Source: Larix kaempferi (taxonomy: Eukaryota > Streptophyta > Pinopsida > Pinales > Pinaceae). Taken from it: DNA of 64,000 nt. Where the stretch lies: assembly GCA_027924585.1 (NCBI GenBank), contig BSBM01000252.1, forward strand, positions 7,130,001-7,194,000. The letters run 5' to 3'. Positions 43,801-54,032 of this stretch are shown one piece after another (positions within the stretch are counted from its first letter, which is position 1; each line of letters opens with the position of its first letter). The position numbers and the translations under genes are program-made. The notes beneath the pieces were generated by a model. That model worked only from the letters and a program-made list of their open reading frames with translations, searched no databases and was not told where the DNA came from.

Positions 43801-44835
43801 TTTCCCAAAAATGTTTTATGAGAATACACACATCTCTTTAATAATGTTTCATTAATGAGACATTTTAGGAAAAGATCAAAGTCTAGAGAATGATTTCCCA
43901 AAAAAAATCCTTATATAGTTACCTTTTAAAATCCAGGTGCATATGGATAATTTTTCATGGAGCCATCTCTAGAGTAATTTTTCCTAAGAGTCGGTGGAAT
44001 GATTTCATATATCTCAGTCTTTAGTCTTTAAGAATGCATGCTTTCCTCTACATTATTAATGTCCATTTGAGTTGTGACCAACCACAAAATATATCGTTGT
44101 GAATAGTTTCAATTTGATTAATAATTTAATAGACATAAAATAAAACAAAAAATGGATAGACAAATAACATTTTGACAAATTGTTTTGAAAAAAATTCTCA
44201 TCAATAACCAATGATACACTCTGAAAAAAAAAAAAAAACAACTTTAAAAACTTTTTCCTTACATTTAAAAAAAAAAGATATATTTTTCCTATATCCATAA
44301 TCTATGCAACGGGGAGCTTTCTTTTCATTATCCAATCACTAGGAGCTTTCTTTTCTTTATCCAATCACTAATGCATAGTTGATGGCACTAGCACAATTTC
44401 AAAAATATAAATGAACTTAATCTCAAGACTAATATGATCTTTATCATTCAAATTGATAATCTTAATAATATCCAATTAGAATTTCTTTTCAAAATAATTT
44501 ATAAATATATTATTCAATGAAATCAATAATGATACAATTGGTAAATTGGTACATAGTTATAGTTTTAATTCATAACCTTAATAAAATCCAATTATAAGTT
44601 CCTTTCAAATTACTTTGTAAAGCACCTAAGTATATTATTCCAATGAAATCAACACTATGCAAGATCAATGGGTACATAGTTTTAATATGGACACATAGTT
44701 CTAATAATGTAATAGAAACATGTAAGCCTTAAAGATAAGTGTGATTGGATATTTATCATTACAATCACTTACACAATCTTAATGGATAAGTAAGATAAAA
44801 CTTGGTGTCACTTATAAGGATTTTTCTTTCTTCAT
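40836..44835. other. Long AT-rich stretch, at most an RNase H relic
   Basis: No convincing gene. On the minus strand near 43110-43270 a broken frame with NNHVELFTL, stop, YGIKQ and SLIIEGVSNIIIQNF resembles the 'NN.AE..Al..Gl ... lEGDS..vi' part of the LINE-type RNase H. It may be an old LINE fragment (weak). Repeated 'tttgaacc' words at 42720-42740 and an (A)n run at 44226-44239 are minor. Confidence 0.35.
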
Positions 44836-44900
44836 TTGAATAAAGTGAAAGTTATTTTCTAAATAATTTAGAAAATAACTTTCACTCTCTTTATTCAAAT
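44836..44900. repeat. Near-perfect 65-bp palindrome
   Basis: The arms GTGAAAGTTATTTTCTAAAT and its complement are separated by a single A. Outer arms TTTGAATAAAG and CTTTATTCAAA pair after a small bulge. It can form a long hairpin or cruciform. It lies about 630 bp upstream of the methyltransferase ATG. Confidence 0.85.
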
Positions 44901-45532
44901 TCAAATCGTTAAAAAAACCATTCATATATATATATATAACATTTTAAATCCAAATTAAATAAAATATATTATTTTCAGTGACAGGAAATATAAAAACTAT
45001 AGATTAAGATGAACAACAAGATATATTATTGTTTATATTTTTAAAAAATTGAATATAATAATTTAACCACATTCTCCTTAAATTCAATTCCTTACAAAAA
45101 AAACCATTCAAATCCTTAAAAAAAAAAAAAATTTAAACTTTTCAAACTCCAAATTAAATTAAATTAAATATTATATAATTATAATTTTTATAGTTTAAAA
45201 AATTTGATCTAAATCATTGAAATTGTAAAAAATATAATCAATTGTGATGGAATTTGTAAAATGAAACCACCCTATTCCAACTCCATTTTTGGTTTCTTTT
45301 AATTTAAAAACATCGAATAACATATAGAGGACAAACTGCCCAAAATATCTGATATGTGACTAGCTTTGTATCCGTGCGTGTGGATGTGGAGAATGCGCAA
45401 CCTTTCAAATTCCACCAATCCATTGGATAACCTTAGCCCAACATAAATCCGAAGTTTCCATTTCTACTGTCACTCTGCAGAAAACACCTCGATACCAAAA
45501 ACAAATTAGAATCACATCATCAGAGAGCATAG
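44901..45532 (+). promoter_or_regulatory. AT-rich 5' flank of methyltransferase gene
   Basis: This very AT-rich sequence with A- and TA-runs becomes more balanced from about 45340. No unambiguous TATA box at a fixed distance can be chosen. The transcript start is unknown. An in-frame TAG immediately precedes the ATG at 45533. Confidence 0.35.
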
Positions 45533-46777
45533 ATGAAGCCAATGGTTTCATGTGATAACAGGTATGTTACATCTAATTATCTTTCTTGCAATACAGGGCA
45601 TCCTCCCAACCACCCGATCGCCATTTCCAATAAGCTGGCATCCAGTCAAAAGCTCAACACCATTTACGATTGCAATTCTTGCAACACCCAACTCAATATA
45701 CAAACAATGAATTGCAGTTACGTCTGTTACAGTCCTGAGATTTCAGATAGGCAATTCAATGCAAATATCCATAGAGTTTTCAACTGTTATGGTGGCACCA
45801 AAAGCACTTTAACAGCCCAAATGTGTAGCGATATCAATAGAAAATACAGTAGTCATGAGGGGGGCAGCAAAACTTTATGGCGCCTAATCAATACCGATAC
45901 CAATTTGATTTTGAACTGGGGAAGCTCAGGGCTCAAACGGAATTCTATGATTATTAGGCACCCAAGTTCTCATCCTGGTTTAGGAGGTCTGCACTCGCCA
46001 CTAACTGTGCATATAAATAAAGCCTATAAGCGTATCAATCAAATCCATAACAGTTATGATTCCGCTAGCAAGACTCCTTCATCTGGCCAAATTATGCGTC
46101 TGGTGCTCAACAATGATAGTAGACTGAAGCTCAACAGGTCCTCGGACCGAGATTTCTACTCATCCCCACGCTTTGTTAATCATGTTGATGATTCATTCAT
46201 ATCCACTCTCACACAGCTATACAGGGAAAGGATTCCCCCTGGTGCAGAGGTTCTGGACATGATGAGCTCTTGGGTTAGTCATCTCCCTCCTGAAATTCAG
46301 TACAGAAAAGTAGTTGGCCACGGTCTGAATGCCCAGGAGCTTGCAAGAAATCCCAGGCTTGATTATTTCTTTGTGAAAGATTTGAATGAGGATCAAACCT
46401 TAGAGGCCAAGGATTGCAGTTTTGATGCTGTTTTGTGCGCTGTTGGTGTCCAGTACCTTCAGCAGCCTGAGAAGGTTTTCGCAGAAATTTATCGAATTCT
46501 TAGGCCTGGTGGCCTGTGTATTGTGAGTTTTAGCAATAGGATGTTTTATGAGAAGGCAATCAGTGCATGGAGAGATGGTACAGATTACAGTAGGAATCAG
46601 CTTGTTGTGCAGTATTTTCAGTGTGTGGCTGGCTTCACACAGCCTGAAATAATAAAAGACTTGCCGAAGCCAGCAAAAACAAATTCTCCATTTGGGTGGC
46701 TTTCGGTGTTGCTGGGGAGAATGGGGAGTGACCCTTTTAATGCAGTTATTGCTCATAGAAATTTTAAGCCCATTTGA
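45533..46777 (+). CDS. SAM-dependent methyltransferase-like protein, single exon
   Basis: A 414-residue ORF. The C-terminal part (about 226-410) matches a plant/cyanobacterial-type class I methyltransferase family. It has VLDMMSSWVSHLPPE at about 239-253, NPRLDYFFVKDLN, FDAVLCAVGVQYLQQPEKV at about 296-314, EIYRILRPGGLCIVSFSNRM at about 318-337, and a C-terminal GFTQPEI. The usual glycine-rich SAM loop (ExGxG) is replaced by LDMMSSWVSH, so activity is unproven. The first roughly 210 residues are Ser/Asn-rich, Cys-containing and poor in acidic residues, possibly with a plastid transit peptide; I do not recognise a domain there. The start is the first ATG after an in-frame TAG. The long open frame in AT-rich DNA and an unbroken family domain argue for a working gene. 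A cryptic intron (donor near 45562, acceptor near 46138) is possible but less likely. Confidence 0.85.
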   Translation: MKPMVSCDNRYVTSNYLSCNTGHPPNHPIAISNKLASSQKLNTIYDCNSCNTQLNIQTMNCSYVCYSPEISDRQFNANIHRVFNCYGGTKSTLTAQMCSDINRKYSSHEGGSKTLWRLINTDTNLILNWGSSGLKRNSMIIRHPSSHPGLGGLHSPLTVHINKAYKRINQIHNSYDSASKTPSSGQIMRLVLNNDSRLKLNRSSDRDFYSSPRFVNHVDDSFISTLTQLYRERIPPGAEVLDMMSSWVSHLPPEIQYRKVVGHGLNAQELARNPRLDYFFVKDLNEDQTLEAKDCSFDAVLCAVGVQYLQQPEKVFAEIYRILRPGGLCIVSFSNRMFYEKAISAWRDGTDYSRNQLVVQYFQCVAGFTQPEIIKDLPKPAKTNSPFGWLSVLLGRMGSDPFNAVIAHRNFKPI

Positions 46778-48549
46778 GGTTGCAGAGACATGCGGCATAG
46801 TTCTCAGGAAGTGTAATAGATAAGGTCTCTGATGGGTTCACTAAAATTGGGCTGCTTTCCTAAAGGTAAGGGCCTAGTCCAGAGCTCTGCCAAGCGATCG
46901 TAGAAGATAGCGATCTACCCCAGAGATGCATGGTCCAAACTCCAATGTAATGTGTAAAATTTATCCTGGTATTTATTCTTCTTGATAATGTGGGTTGTAG
47001 AGTACCCTGTTGAAATATTTGTAATCATGTTTTCCATATAGGTTTCAGTAAGAGCACTCTGAGTCCAGTAGGGTATGATTTGTAAGCTAAATGAAAGATT
47101 CTATTGTTCGATACCAGAATTAACACAATATAGCTGAAAACGTAAAACTCATGGTACACATGGCTGAGTGCTATTAGGCATGTTCAATTTTAAGCATGCC
47201 TGCCTTTCTCTTTTGGAAAATGCATCTTATATACATCAAGAATTATATATTATGGAGCTGATGCTTGAGCAAACAGGTTACCCTTCAATACATAGACAAG
47301 GAGAAATAATCTATCAGCTTTGTCCTGAAAATGCTAATCCTGGCTGAAATCTGGACAACCAATTCAGAACTGTGATCTTAAAGTTGTGACTTCTCCCAAA
47401 TTAAATGGATTAGTCACCCCATCAAAGGTTGCACAGTGACGAGTAAAAGAGTTCTTTTGTATAAAAGAAGAATGTGAATATTAGAACACATGAAAATGCA
47501 TCTAGCTCTTTATTTATGACATTGCATTGAGTCCTACTAATTGTTGTTTCAGGAATCTCAATGTTGATGGAAAAGCTCATCTACCTTTGTAAATCTTCAA
47601 TCAGCAGTATTCAGATTCATCTCATGTTTGGTGATCTTTATTAATATTGTCTAGATTCTTGGAGTTCTAATAGATTTTCAAGAATTTAGGCATCCAGGGT
47701 TTAAGCTGTTGGTTAAGGTCTCCTGCTATTTCAATCTTGTCCCTAGGGTTCTTGTACCCATTCCTCTAAGGCTGAACTCTGCATTTCCCTTAGGTCTATT
47801 TGCATGATTCCAATAGAAATGAGTGAAGTGATTTCTTGAGAGTGCTGTTTCTGTATTGGACCACAATAAAATAAAAGGCCATGCGACGTGATAGTTCCGT
47901 TGGTTTGTGGTGCATGCCAAATAAGATCAGTAATTCTGTAATTTTAGTTTAAGTCGAAGGATTATACACCAAGCTTTATAACAAGTATTTTCATCCCTGG
48001 CAGTGTTGAAATTGTCACCTGCTGTTAGTGAAGAGACAAGAAAATTTACAATGCTAATTCCGGATGAAGGAATATGATAAAGTTTCATTATGAAAACTGT
48101 CAGCCCTACTAAAAAATTGGAAAAGAATCGGTAGATTGAGGCTTGGTGAAAATTGAGGACATTTTATTTTTGGTTTATTTCTCTGTCTAGGCTTTAGAGT
48201 GGCTTTGCTTATTGTGATGGAATGAGAGGATCTTGTATCGGTACTCCTCTGCTAGAATACCAAGATATGTTGCAGGCTTTTATTTAAATACATAGGCAGA
48301 TCAATTATAGGTCTTGGAAGTTTCTAAATGCCTAGTGATCAGTTTACTAGTATTGCATAGTAGGATTTTACAGTGTCGTAGTTTCAGACTACTTCCTATA
48401 TTTCATACACAATTTATATATCAGAGACTTGTTTCCATATTTAAGTGTTGCAATGGGAAGGATTGAGTTTTGTATCTTTCCATGGTATCTGTATGATTGG
48501 ATAGCTATTGGTATCCTTGTATACAACAATCTTCTACAATGCCTTAGTG
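46778..48549. other. 3' flank of methyltransferase gene, no further gene
   Basis: Presumed 3' UTR and downstream spacer. T-rich polyadenylation-like sequence lies around 46940-47040, without a clean AATAAA near the stop. Only short unconserved ORFs follow. Confidence 0.4.
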
Positions 48550-48554
48550 TTTGC

Positions 48555-49042
48555 TGTTGATGTTGTAGCTGCATGAGGCATCCTCACACCAAGTCAGCCC
48601 CAGAAGAAATAAGAAAATAATAATTATTATGACAATAAAGAGAAGTCGGCCCAGGCAGAACGACAAGTCAGCCCCAGTGAAAAAGTCAGAAAAAAAAAAG
48701 TCAAGTATTAAAAAAGGGTGACACCTCATTCATTTGATCCATCAAGCAAGTTAGCTCAAGCAAAGGAGAAGACTGTTTCTAGGGTTTCTATCTTGGGGTT
48801 TATTCTTCTATGTGATCTCTTTTGTACTAGATCACTCTTATGTCTGGTTGTACTTGTATCTTGGACTGAAATCTCTGAATAAGAAAAGGTTGCTGGGTTT
48901 TCTCCCTTGTGGTTTCCCAGGATAAATTCTTTGTGTTCTTGTGTTTCCGTGCATGGTTGTTCTTTCAGTGATCCTTATTTGTTTCTATTGCAATTAAAGT
49001 TGAAAGAGATAAAAATTATATTGCTATCTTTAAAATCTAACA
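48555..49042 (+). repeat. Solo copia LTR with TSD TTTGC
   Basis: This 488-bp LTR runs TGTTGATGTTG...TTTAAAATCTAACA. TTTGC flanks both sides (48550-48554 and 49043-49047). Its terminal ...AAAATCTAACA equals that of the solo LTR at 32229-32822, and the promoter-proximal layout (CTCTGAATAAG ... GGTTTTCTCC ... GTGTTCTTGTG) is similar though sequence identity is low. It represents a related but different copia family. Confidence 0.85.
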
Positions 49043-49354
49043 TTTGCATTTCCACAACATGTAAGAAGAGCAACTCCCTAATCATAGAAACTGTCTTTCT
49101 CATTACCAAGGGCGATGGTCTGTATGCAGCATATTGGAACCTCTGCATACTACATATTAAAACTTTTCTTATTCTTGTGATTATTTCTTGTTTCCTATTC
49201 TTTTTTATCATCCTTTACTCAACTGGATTCAGTTCATAACTGTGCTTATGCAGTTTGGCAAGCCGAAGTGGGGGTAAGGTCAGTCAGTAAGTTATATGGT
49301 TACTAGTCTAGGATTAGTGTCTAAACAAATCAGTATGGCACATGGTTTCAATCT

Positions 49355-49575
49355 GTGTTTTAAAAATCGGTGAAATCGGAATCCGAATCAGCCGATTCAC
49401 CGATTTGCTCCCTGACCGGTTCAACTCGGTTGAAAAATCGGTTTGGTACCGAACCGGTCCGATTCGGTATCGAATCGGTCGGTGGTACCGAACCGGTCCG
49501 GTCCACCAATTTGCGACATAAATCGGCCCGTTTTTTTTGGGTGAGCCCGTGGGCCGTGGGCCATTAAACAATGGT
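49355..49575 (+). mobile_element. hAT-like terminal region with CGAATCGGT/ACCGAACCGG words
   Basis: GTGTTTTAAAAATCGG starts a region packed with short direct and inverted copies of 'aatcgg', 'gaaccggt' and 'cgattc'. Examples are TACCGAACCGGTCCGATTCGG and a second TACCGAACCGGTCC 40 bases on. Ends of this type (TTTTAAAA followed by CGG words) occur in plant hAT elements. No opposite terminus or transposase was found. Confidence 0.4.
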
Positions 49576-49659
49576 TTTTTAATTTTATTTTAAGTTTTTA
49601 ACCTATACTACCCTCCCAAGCCCCCAACCCGACCCCATTTGCTGGCTTTGTGTTGTGAT

Positions 49660-49870
49660 AAGAGCTGCCGGAGGCGGATACTGGAGTGGAGTGGAGTCTC
49701 GGACTGGAGTGGAGAACCGCGGGAGTGGAGCTACAGGGTGTGAGTCGTGACTGTGTGCCACTGTGGGGACTCGGGGAGAGTGGGGCTGTGTGCCACTGTG
49801 GGGACTCGGGGAGGCTGTGAGTCGTGACTGTGTGCCACCGTGGGGACGGGGAGAGTGCTGACTTGCTGAG
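49660..49870 (+). repeat. GT-rich short tandem repeats
   Basis: 'gtgtgccactgtggggactc' starts at 49754 and 49788, with a diverged third copy ('gtgtgccaccgtggggac') near 49831. Upstream are 'ggagtggagtggagtctcgg' units. The long ORFs on the minus strand here (up to 118 codons) come from the repeat. Confidence 0.8.
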
Positions 49871-52331
49871 TGTGTAGTGTTGTAGGTTGTGTGCACTGTG
49901 CACTGTGCGGAGAGTGCTGAGGCTGTGTGGGGAGTGGGACTCGGGAGTGCTGTGTGCACTCTGGAGCGTGGAGTGTGTGCAAATTAAATATTGTTTTTCT
50001 TAAAAAAAAAAAAATATTGTATTTCTTAAAAATATCTAATCAGCTGCTTAGCTGAGTTTTTGTGACGTGTTGAGAGTACAAATCTCCGAAATGCTTTACA
50101 ACCATGTGGAAATTTCAAGAATTTGATTTTTAATGGAAATTCAAAACTTTCACCTCAACCTTGAGGTTTCCTAGATCTATTTCCTGTTAACTTTGAGCCT
50201 TAGGGCTGAATCTGAAATATGATTTTACAGCAGCGATATTTCATTTCTCTTCAACCCAATTTCACAAGGCAGCCCAAGAAAATAAATACCATTCAAATGT
50301 ATGTTACCACAAAGTTGCAGCCCTTCGGGCACAATTTCCAAACATACAACAGATTAGTAAAGCAATAAATCTCCCCTTTATCTTCTAGATATATATGTCA
50401 AATCATTTAAAAAATTCAGCTCCATGTTATGTCAAATCAGCATGCATAACCAGTGCTGGAATCTACCCAATCATGAAGATAACATAAGCTGAAATTCAAA
50501 TCTGCAAGTACACAAGATTTGGGCAGATGGAACACTTCATATATATATAAAGATGAAGTACATGGACATACCAACAACTCATCACGAGTTGGTATAAGTC
50601 AAGCTCTTTAAAACCTAGCTAGGGAAACAATAAGAAAACTCTAGCCACCAACTCCTCCTATGTAGGAATCACTCCTTACCAAAGCTGGTCAGTCCACCAA
50701 AGACCCTCAACAAGCTAGCATCAACACCACCAAGCCCTCCTTGGCACCTGCACTTGCGTGACACAATAGTACAAGGACATCACCTTCTCTCTTCTCCACA
50801 ACAAGCACACCAAGTAGCACTAGAGTTTCCAAATGCCACAAAACCCTAGTCTTCTTCTCTCACAAGAGCTACAAGATAAAATGCTACCTTTGCTCTTCTA
50901 GGGTTTATCTCAAACCCTTGTCTTCTTTGTATTCTTAGGGTGAAACCCTAACACTAGCCTTCCCTTGAAATCCCTCCAAGAACCCTAGTGCTCAAGACAA
51001 AGATAGCAAATACACATAAAAAGGGTACAAGAAGACAAGTTCACCTAGCTTTCACATCTTTAACACAAGTATGTGATCACATGAGTGAACTAGTACTATT
51101 GATGAAAAGACTCTCTTCCTCCCTTTATTTATATGAAAGGTGATGAAGGCCAACAATAGAAAGTGGACCTAGTCACTACAAGCAACCTAACTAAACACAA
51201 CATAGGCCCACATGTGGAGCGCTCTAACTCCAAGTGATACATGACAAGCTCTAAGGTGTGTACCTCCAACAAGTAAGAGTCCAAGGTTGAACACTCCAAG
51301 GCTGCTCCAAAGGCCTCCAATGCTCCAACGCTTCCTTCTAAGCTATGTGTACCTTTGAGTCCACCACACCTACATGATCACTCCTCAACCCATGCATCCT
51401 CAAGTCAAGTACAATTTACAAGATTTCATGCGAGCAACCACGTGTCCTCATGCAATCTACAACTCAATGCCCTCCTCCAAGATGCCCAACCCTCCTCCTC
51501 CAAGGTAAGTCGTCCTCCCAAGCAAGCAATGAACCTTCATGTGCATGCCCCATGAAGCTAAGCCACACAGGTCTCCAATGCCCCAAGGAAGTGCATCACA
51601 TAAGCATCAAATCAAGTAATGTCCATCTCCATTGTGTATGTCCACCATGGAAAAACTACAGGCAATCAACACACCATGTACTCCACATCACATGAAGAAC
51701 CACCAAGCATGGTGTAAACACTTTCTGAGTAACCTCAAAAAGCTAATATTGAATCATTAGCGTATAGTCTAGCAATCTGAACGTTATATTGTTAATATTG
51801 TGTAAAATACTTTAGCAAAGTCTTCATATTTGTGATGGAGCATTCAAATATAATTAGGAATCTGCTATCGACTTTAGGGATCCAATACTTAAAAGAAATC
51901 AACGCTTTTTTTGGTAATTTAGAACTGATACATATTGGTACATGCTAAACTGTGTTAGATCTTGATCTGTGGTTGTTGATGATTCATGGTTATTGATCAC
52001 GCATGAAAAGTAAATTTTTCCAGTCTAATTGACTCTTCTTGCATATGTTGGAGGACCTCATCATTGGAATTGCACTTCTAGTCTTACAATGATCAGGGAT
52101 ATGTCTCCACTGGCAAAGCATTGCTAAAACAATTTGCAGACCTTTTATATTAGATCTAAGCAAAGGACAATGTCAAATTTGCAAGGTCGGAAAGGTTTGA
52201 AGATGGCACAGAAAGTTGAGGATATAAAAATGTTGTGGCACTTCAGGGGTTGGGTTGGAGACACAAAGTCCATAAGATAAGTCTTACAATGCACTTCAGG
52301 ATGCAGGCCTACAAGAATCTCATAATAAAAT
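49871..52331. other. No gene; possible unassigned LTR around 50560-51720
   Basis: The segment 50560-51720 is C/A-rich on the plus strand. It has repeated 'aaccctag' words, a minus-strand TATA-like TATAAATAAAG near 51124-51134 and an LTR-like end ...GGTGTAAACA at 51720, suggesting a minus-strand LTR. I found neither its other end nor a TSD. The rest is AT-rich spacer. A small inverted repeat (ATACCAAC/GTTGGTAT) lies at 50568-50597. Confidence 0.3.
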
Positions 52332-52336
52332 GTTGT
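52332..52336 (+). repeat. TSD GTTGT, left copy
   Basis: GTTGT directly precedes the LTR-like start at 52337 and recurs at 58654-58658 after the LTR-like end. This supports a single original insertion event. Confidence 0.7.
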
Positions 52337-53027
52337 TGTAACACACCCAATGTCACACTAGACTTAACACACACACAAAAATAATTAAATAAAACATATA
52401 TGCATAATAATCACATGCATAATACATATATGCATTTTGATGACAAGTGCATATTAAAATGCATAATAACTATAAGTAAATAGCTGAAGCTTAAACTATT
52501 TCATAAGACCCATGAAATCTTATATCAAATGCATAACAAATACATAACAAATAAAATCATATTAGCGGAAGCATAATTATCTCCATGTGTAGCACATTTC
52601 ACACATATAAAATTTATACCATATTTAGGACCCATAATATATCTTCTATTAATATACATTAATAAACTAAGGTTTGGAAAGCAATACGTCAAATCCTTCC
52701 TTATAAATATTTTCCTAAAAATTGCGCATCAAACCTTTTGTTGAGAACTCCACAATAAAAATTTCTGCAATAAGACCTGCCCAGTAAATAATAACCTAAG
52801 GACTGCGTAGTATGATTCACCAAAAATGAAATAAATGCAAATATAGCTATATGCATAGCTATTCTTCAAATTATATAATTCCCATAATTTTCATTTTAAC
52901 AATAACCCAAAATATTCTTTTAAACTTATTGCGCAGTAAACATTTTATTGAAACTGGGCAGTAAAAACTATACACTAGAAACTGCGCAGCAAAATAATAA
53001 CTTTAATGAAATTTGCGCATATGCATA

Positions 53028-53190
53028 ACTTAAGTAGAATAACAATTACCAATCTATCCAAAACATGGAATGTAATATTCCAATATAATAACTGCGCAAT
53101 AAGGTTATATGTATAACTTAAGTAGAAAAACAATTACCAGTCTATCCAAAACATGGAATGTAATATTCCAATATAATAACTACTCATTAA
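53028..53190 (+). repeat. Tandem duplication of about 81 bp inside the LTR head
   Basis: 'aacttaagtaga' begins two blocks at about 53028 and 53109 that share 'tatccaaaacatggaatgta' and 'atattccaatataataact'. The wider region also repeats 'ctgcgcagYaa' words (52790-53205). Confidence 0.8.
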
Positions 53191-53261
53191 GGCGCAGTAA
53201 GGTTACAGGCATAAATTACTTAGGATAGCAATTACCAGTTTAGCTAAAGTATGGAATGTAA

Positions 53262-54032
53262 TTACCAGTTTAATCCATGGTATTTTGCATACAATTTCAA
53301 TACTTATGAAATAAAAACAAATACCATTCATTATTGGCCCATGGTATTTGTGAAAATGAACTAGGCTAGATTTAAACTTCAACATAATCATTTAGAATTC
53401 TTTGGATAAGCAAAATCAACCTGTGGTTTTTAAATACAAGATACTATTCAATACAAGGCATAGTAAGCAAGCCTTAACACATGGTAATTGTTTACAATTA
53501 CCAATCAAGCAAAATAATGATAATTATGTGCATTTCAATGCAATTACCACTCATTACCAGCCTGTGGTTTATAATTTTCAGCCCATGGTTTACAAATGCA
53601 AATACCATTCAAGATAAAACATATTAAATATCCTTTTACCAACCAATGCAGTGCTTAAGATATGCAATTACCATTGCATCTTATGTACCAAGTATTTATA
53701 TTTATGATTTATCTATTAAGCAAGATAGGGTCATCTCCATCTTCTACGAAATGTTTAAATCTCTTTGAGAGATTATTACAATAATTTCGTGCGCAAAACC
53801 TAGAATGTATTTCCAGCCACACATAACCCATTCCCAAATAATCTAGAAATAGGGAACCATTAAGGCAATTACACGGAAAGTAAATTCCCCACTTAATTAA
53901 AGAATGAACATTCATACAATTTTAGCTTCATTTGTATAAATTATGCATTATTAACAAGCATTGCTTAGAGTTAAACTCACAGTCATTCCATACTTGGGAA
54001 TCCAACCAAACAATGGATGAATTCATTCTTTA
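53262..54032 (+). repeat. Long direct repeat, copy A
   Basis: This roughly 770-bp block starts TTTAATCCATGGTATTTTGC and ends near CATTCTTTATATCT. It is matched by copy B at 56698-57440, 3.4 kb away, with small indels. Confidence 0.9.

Noticed and set aside
46400-46798. 132-codon antisense ORF over the methyltransferase 3' end
   Set aside because: It lies opposite the conserved methyltransferase domain and has no recognisable motif.
49598-49982. Ser/His/Pro/Thr-rich ORFs on the minus strand
   Set aside because: They are translation of GT-rich tandem repeats, without start context or homology.
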